Source: an uncultured Alistipes sp. (GTDB lineage: Bacteria > Bacteroidota > Bacteroidia > Bacteroidales > Rikenellaceae). From it: a DNA stretch of 10,685 nucleotides. Location: positions 1 to 10,685 of the forward strand of contig CAUHCL010000073.1 of NCBI GenBank assembly GCA_959604655.1, in the 5' to 3' direction. Positions 7,040-10,685 of this stretch are shown one piece after another. The stretch's first letter is position 1, and the number at the start of each line of letters is the position of its first letter. Position numbers and translations under genes: made by a program. The notes beneath the pieces are model-generated. The model made no database searches, was not told the DNA's origin, and saw only the letters and a list, made by a program, of their open reading frames with translations.

Positions 7040-10027
7040 ATGCGGAGGAAAATACTTGTATTGGCTCTGTTGCTGCTCGCGGGCGGTACGTTGCCGCTGC
7101 GTGCGCAGGCGCCCTCGGTCGACGAGGGTATCGAGCGCGGCATTTCGCTCTACAACTTCGGCCATTGGGCCGAGGCGCGCACCGAACTGAGGAACATTCG
7201 CGGCGCCCTGTCGCCCGTCACCGACCGTTTTCGCATCGAGCGCATCGACTACTATCTGGCGCTCTGCGACGCCGAGTTGAAGATGAAGGACGTCGAAGGG
7301 CGTCTGAAACGCTTCCTTGCCGAATATCACGGATCGTCGTACGCCAACGAGGTGCAGTTCGCGCTGGGCGCCTACTATTGCATGCAGGACGATACGGCGC
7401 TCGCCGAGGCCGAGCTGGCTAAGGTGCATTACGAGAGCCTCGATCCGCAGAACAAGGACAAATACAATCTGCGCATGGGTTACATGACCTTCATGCGCGG
7501 CGATTTCGATGCCGCCGAGAGATACTTCGGCCGCATAAAGGCGGGCAGCGACTATGCCGACCACGCCACCTACTACAAATCCTACATGGCATACGCGCAC
7601 GGCGATTACGAGCGTGCGCGCAACGGGTTCAACTCGCTGCTCCACAGCCCGCTCTATCGCGATCTGATGCCCTATTATCTGTTGCAGATCGACTTCAAGA
7701 GCGGCGACTACCGTGCCGTGACCGACAAGGGCGATGCGCTCATCGAGCGCACCACGGCCGAGCAGGCCGCGCAGATACGCCGCATGATGTCCGAATCGTG
7801 GTTCCAGCTCGGCGATTACGCCGCCGCGGTCCGATACATGAACGCCTACAAGAGCGCGGGCGGCGAGATGAAGCGCGTGGAGAACTACATCATGGGCTAT
7901 TCGCTTTACAGACAGTCGCTCTACGGCGAGGCTGCCGACTATCTGCGTCAGGCGTGCGGTGCCGACGACATGCTTACGCAGAATGCGTCGTACCATCTGG
8001 CCGACTGCTATCTGCGTTCGGGCGACAAGGCCGATGCCATGCGGTCGTTCGCCATGGCGTCCACCGCCGAATTCGATCGCGACATAGCCGAGGACGCCCT
8101 GTTCAACTACGGCAAGCTGCAATACGAACTCGGCGGCGGAGTCTTCAACGAGGCGATCAACGTGCTGAGCCGTTACATCGAGCTCTATCCCTCGTCGTCG
8201 CGCGTGCCCGAGGCGCGTACGCTTCTCATAGCGGCCTACTACAACTCGCACAACTACGCCGAGGCTTACGATGCCATCAAGAATCTGCCCAATCCCGACA
8301 ACGACGCCTTGCAGGCGTTGCAGAAGATAGCCTATTTCAACGGTCTGGAGTCTTATACGGCAGGCGAGCTGGACGAGGCCGAAAGCTCGCTCACCGAATC
8401 GCTCGGCGTGGGACTCGATGCCAAATACAACGCTCTGGCGTCGTTCTGGTTGGGCGAGATAGCCTATGCCCGAGGCGACAGCAGCCGCGCCTTGCAGCGC
8501 TACCGCAGTTTCATGGGGCGCGCCCCGCGCGGAGGAGAGGAGTATGCCTTGGCGCAGTACAATATCGGCTACTGCCACTTCAATAACGGCGAGATGGATG
8601 CTGCCTCGGATGCCTTCGCCAAATTCCTCGCGCTGCATCCGCGCCGCGATTCCTATCGGGCCGACGCTTTCAACCGTCGCGGCGACGCCTATTATTCGGC
8701 TCGAAAGTTCGACGAGGCGATAGAGTGCTACGACAAAGCCGCTGAAATAGGTACGGCGGAGAAGTACTATGCCGAGTACCGCCGCGCCGTGACGCTCGGC
8801 GTGCAGAACAAGCCCGACCGCAAGATCGAGAGTCTGCGCCGTATCGTCCGCGCCGACCGCGGCGACTATGTCGATGCCGCGACGTATGAGTTGGGTCGCA
8901 CCTACATCGCCGACGAACGCTACGCCGACGGCGTGAAGATTCTGGAGGATTTCATAGCGCAATATCCCAATTCGAGCTACCATGCGCAGGCGCTGTCGGA
9001 CCTCGGTCTGGCCTATATGAATCTGGGCGACAAGGACAAGGCGTTGAAATATTACGACATGGTGGTCAAGTCGGCTCCCCGCTCGGTGCAGTCGAAGAGC
9101 GCCATGCAGGGCATACGCGAAATATATATGGCCCGCGGCGATGCCGACGCCTATTTCGACTATGCGCAGAAACTGGGCATGGAGGGCAACGTGAGTCAGA
9201 TGACGCGCGATTCGATGTCGTATGCCGCGGCGCAGAAGCTATATCTCGACAACAAGACTTCGGAGGCCGCCACGAGCTTCACTGCATATCTGTCGCACTA
9301 TCCCAACGGATACTACCGCAACGACGCTCTGTTCTTCCTCAGCGACTGCCACATACGCGACGGCCGCGACGAGGATGCCATAGGTACGCTCGCGGAGCTG
9401 GCCAAGCAGGGCCATACCCAATATTCCGAGCGCGTGCTCGACCGTCTGTCGTCGATGTGCTATAAGGCCGAGCGTTTCGAGCAGGCCGCGTCGGCCTATC
9501 GCGCGCTCTACGACGAGGCCTCGGCAACGGCGGCCAAGACCAATGCCGCCTCGGGTTACGTGGCCTCCACGCTCAAGTATGCCGACGATGCGGGCATAGC
9601 GGCCATGGCCGACGACGTGGAGTCGATGACCGATGTCAACGACGTGACCCGCCGCAAGGCGCGGTATGCCAAGGCGGGCGTGCTCGTGCGTCAGGGACGC
9701 GAGGACGATGCCATGAAACTGTACAAGCTGCTCAGCGCCGAGGTCAAGAGCGCCGAGGGCGCCGAGGCACGCTACCGTTTGATCGAGGCCGAGTTCAAGG
9801 CGGGCAACAACGACAAGGCCGAGAAGATGGTTTACGAACTCTCCGACAGCAAGACGCCGCAGAACTACTGGCTGGCCAAGGCGTTCATTCTGCTGGGCGA
9901 CATATACATGAGCCGCGGCGACGCTTTCCAGGCGCGCGCGACCTATCAGAGCGTGGCCGACGGATATTCGCCTGCGGACGACGGCATAGTCGAGGAGGCC
10001 AAGAGTAAGATTGCTAAAATGAATTGA
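7040..10027 (+). CDS. Secreted tetratricopeptide-repeat protein (about 995 aa)
   Basis: I chose ATG 7040 because it begins a signal peptide (MRRKILVLALLLLAGG, cleavage likely after LRA before Gln23) just downstream of a promoter. The in-frame start at 6905 would place that promoter inside the coding region. No lipobox is present, so the protein should be periplasmic or associated with the outer membrane from the periplasmic side. Almost the whole mature chain is TPR-type helix pairs, probably twenty or more degenerate copies. The clearest unit is near 642-675 (YPNSSYHAQALSDLGLAYMN, then LGDKDKALKYY), resembling the YbgF/BamD kind of repeat. The C-terminal unit near 946-970 (AKAFILLGDIYMSRGD, then FQARATYQSV) resembles the conserved end of large Bacteroidota TPR proteins. 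TPR superhelices bind other proteins, so a scaffold role is likely. The beta-barrel gene begins 2 nt downstream and is the obvious candidate partner. No catalytic domain is visible and the function is unknown. Confidence 0.88.
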   Translation: MRRKILVLALLLLAGGTLPLRAQAPSVDEGIERGISLYNFGHWAEARTELRNIRGALSPVTDRFRIERIDYYLALCDAELKMKDVEGRLKRFLAEYHGSSYANEVQFALGAYYCMQDDTALAEAELAKVHYESLDPQNKDKYNLRMGYMTFMRGDFDAAERYFGRIKAGSDYADHATYYKSYMAYAHGDYERARNGFNSLLHSPLYRDLMPYYLLQIDFKSGDYRAVTDKGDALIERTTAEQAAQIRRMMSESWFQLGDYAAAVRYMNAYKSAGGEMKRVENYIMGYSLYRQSLYGEAADYLRQACGADDMLTQNASYHLADCYLRSGDKADAMRSFAMASTAEFDRDIAEDALFNYGKLQYELGGGVFNEAINVLSRYIELYPSSSRVPEARTLLIAAYYNSHNYAEAYDAIKNLPNPDNDALQALQKIAYFNGLESYTAGELDEAESSLTESLGVGLDAKYNALASFWLGEIAYARGDSSRALQRYRSFMGRAPRGGEEYALAQYNIGYCHFNNGEMDAASDAFAKFLALHPRRDSYRADAFNRRGDAYYSARKFDEAIECYDKAAEIGTAEKYYAEYRRAVTLGVQNKPDRKIESLRRIVRADRGDYVDAATYELGRTYIADERYADGVKILEDFIAQYPNSSYHAQALSDLGLAYMNLGDKDKALKYYDMVVKSAPRSVQSKSAMQGIREIYMARGDADAYFDYAQKLGMEGNVSQMTRDSMSYAAAQKLYLDNKTSEAATSFTAYLSHYPNGYYRNDALFFLSDCHIRDGRDEDAIGTLAELAKQGHTQYSERVLDRLSSMCYKAERFEQAASAYRALYDEASATAAKTNAASGYVASTLKYADDAGIAAMADDVESMTDVNDVTRRKARYAKAGVLVRQGREDDAMKLYKLLSAEVKSAEGAEARYRLIEAEFKAGNNDKAEKMVYELSDSKTPQNYWLAKAFILLGDIYMSRGDAFQARATYQSVADGYSPADDGIVEEAKSKIAKMN

Positions 10028-10029
10028 CG

Positions 10030-10685
10030 ATGAAGAGATTGACATATATCATAGCATTGCTTTGCCTGCCTGCCGCGGTGTCGGCGCAGGTGTCGAAGCA
10101 GGTCGAGGTGTCGAAGGATTACACCCCGAGCGTCGGCACGGCGCAGAAGCTCTCGCCTGTGCCCGACATGACCGATACGGTCACCATGCAGCCCGATATC
10201 GACTATACGATCACGCCGCGTTCGTACCGAACCTCGCTGCTCACCGAGAACTTCAAGCCCGCGACGATAACATACTGGGATTACAACCGTTCGCGTCCGT
10301 TCTACGCCAAGGGCGCTTTCGGCGTGCCGCTCACGAGCGAGGCCGACGTTTACGTGTCGACGTATAACAAGGACCGCGGCTATGCCATGGCTTATGTGAA
10401 TCATTGGGGCGATTACCGCAATCGCAAGAATGTCGCGGGCGAGAAGGAGACGTCGCATCCCGCCGAGATGAGCAACCGCCTGGGCGGCCGTGCGGGACTT
10501 ATATTGGGCCGTCATATTCTGGAGGTGGACGTTTACGGCGACCAGCAGTTGCGCCACCGTTATCCCACCACGGGCGACCGCATACGTTTCGGCAATATGG
10601 CGGGTAAGATACGTATCGGCGACGACTTCACCGATCTGCGCCGCTGGAATTTCAATGTCGAGGTCGGCGGCGACATGTTCGGCGA
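10030..10685 (+). CDS. Outer-membrane beta-barrel-like protein (3' partial)
   Basis: The frame opens at ATG 10030, 2 nt after the TPR stop, and stays open to the window edge, giving 218 codons. A signal peptide (MKRLTYIIALLCLPAAVSA, cleavage before Gln20) directs export. Next comes a Pro/Thr-rich extended segment (about 20-85) containing QVEVSKDYTPSVGTAQKL and PVPDMTDTVTMQPDI. From about 90 on, short alternating polar/hydrophobic stretches with aromatic ends look like beta-barrel strands: FYAKGAFGVPL, EADVYVSTYN, GGRAGLILGRHILEVDVYG, GKIRIGDDF and WNFNVEVGGDMFG. No TonB-dependent receptor plug or carboxypeptidase-like domain is seen in the available part. Proteins of this form in Bacteroidota are often annotated loosely as TonB-dependent receptors or hypothetical proteins. 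Linkage to the TPR gene suggests the two form a functional pair. The barrel call rests on pattern alone and on only part of the protein. Confidence 0.7.
   Translation, partial: MKRLTYIIALLCLPAAVSAQVSKQVEVSKDYTPSVGTAQKLSPVPDMTDTVTMQPDIDYTITPRSYRTSLLTENFKPATITYWDYNRSRPFYAKGAFGVPLTSEADVYVSTYNKDRGYAMAYVNHWGDYRNRKNVAGEKETSHPAEMSNRLGGRAGLILGRHILEVDVYGDQQLRHRYPTTGDRIRFGNMAGKIRIGDDFTDLRRWNFNVEVGGDMFG

Noticed and set aside
6959..8983. A minus-strand open frame of 674 codons antisense to the TPR gene
   Set aside because: It lacks recognisable domains and would begin deep inside the TPR gene. The plus-strand TPR reading has a signal peptide, repeats and a promoter.
1..10685. Mobile element, phage, CRISPR or defence island
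   Set aside because: I found no transposase, integrase, tandem direct-repeat array, tRNA or flanking repeats. Codon use appears even across all genes.

Overview
The window looks like a GC-rich member of the Bacteroidota, most like the order Bacteroidales, and perhaps an Alistipes/Rikenellaceae type. The reasons are a BT_3928-type DoxX/MauE-like membrane protein, exported proteins whose signal peptides end in Ala-X-Ala followed by Gln, a TAnnTTTG -7 promoter element in an AT-rich pocket, and start codons with no Shine-Dalgarno sequence. The genus is inferred from composition and family content only.

Layout. Positions 1-968 hold the 3' part of a BT_3928-family membrane protein whose N-terminus lies off the left edge. 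A strong rho-independent terminator hairpin (992-1028) follows, ending four bases before the next start codon. Positions 1033-6347 hold a tight three-gene operon for a tripartite RND efflux pump: lipoprotein adaptor (1033-2070), inner-membrane RND permease (2074-5100) and TolC-like outer-membrane channel (5097-6347). Spacing is 3 nt between the first two genes and a 4-nt ATGA overlap between the last two. A short OsmC/Ohr-like thiol peroxidase gene (6400-6813) lies on the minus strand, convergent with the efflux operon. A 226-nt divergent spacer (6814-7039) contains a recognisable Bacteroidota promoter for the rightward genes. Positions 7040-10027 encode a secreted tetratricopeptide-repeat (TPR) protein of about 995 residues. 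Two bases later, at 10030, an outer-membrane beta-barrel-like protein begins and runs off the right edge.

How the genes work together. The adaptor, permease and channel should form one complex spanning both membranes that exports a substrate not identifiable from sequence; no regulator gene is adjacent. The OsmC-like protein is a cytoplasmic peroxide detoxification enzyme with its own transcription direction. The TPR protein and the barrel protein are almost certainly co-transcribed and both exported, which suggests a joint envelope function that I cannot name.

No transposon, tRNA, rRNA, CRISPR array or defence system is visible. The region reads as ordinary chromosomal envelope and efflux genes. 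The two points most worth a second look are the terminator pressed against the efflux operon start codon and the uncharacterised TPR/beta-barrel pair.
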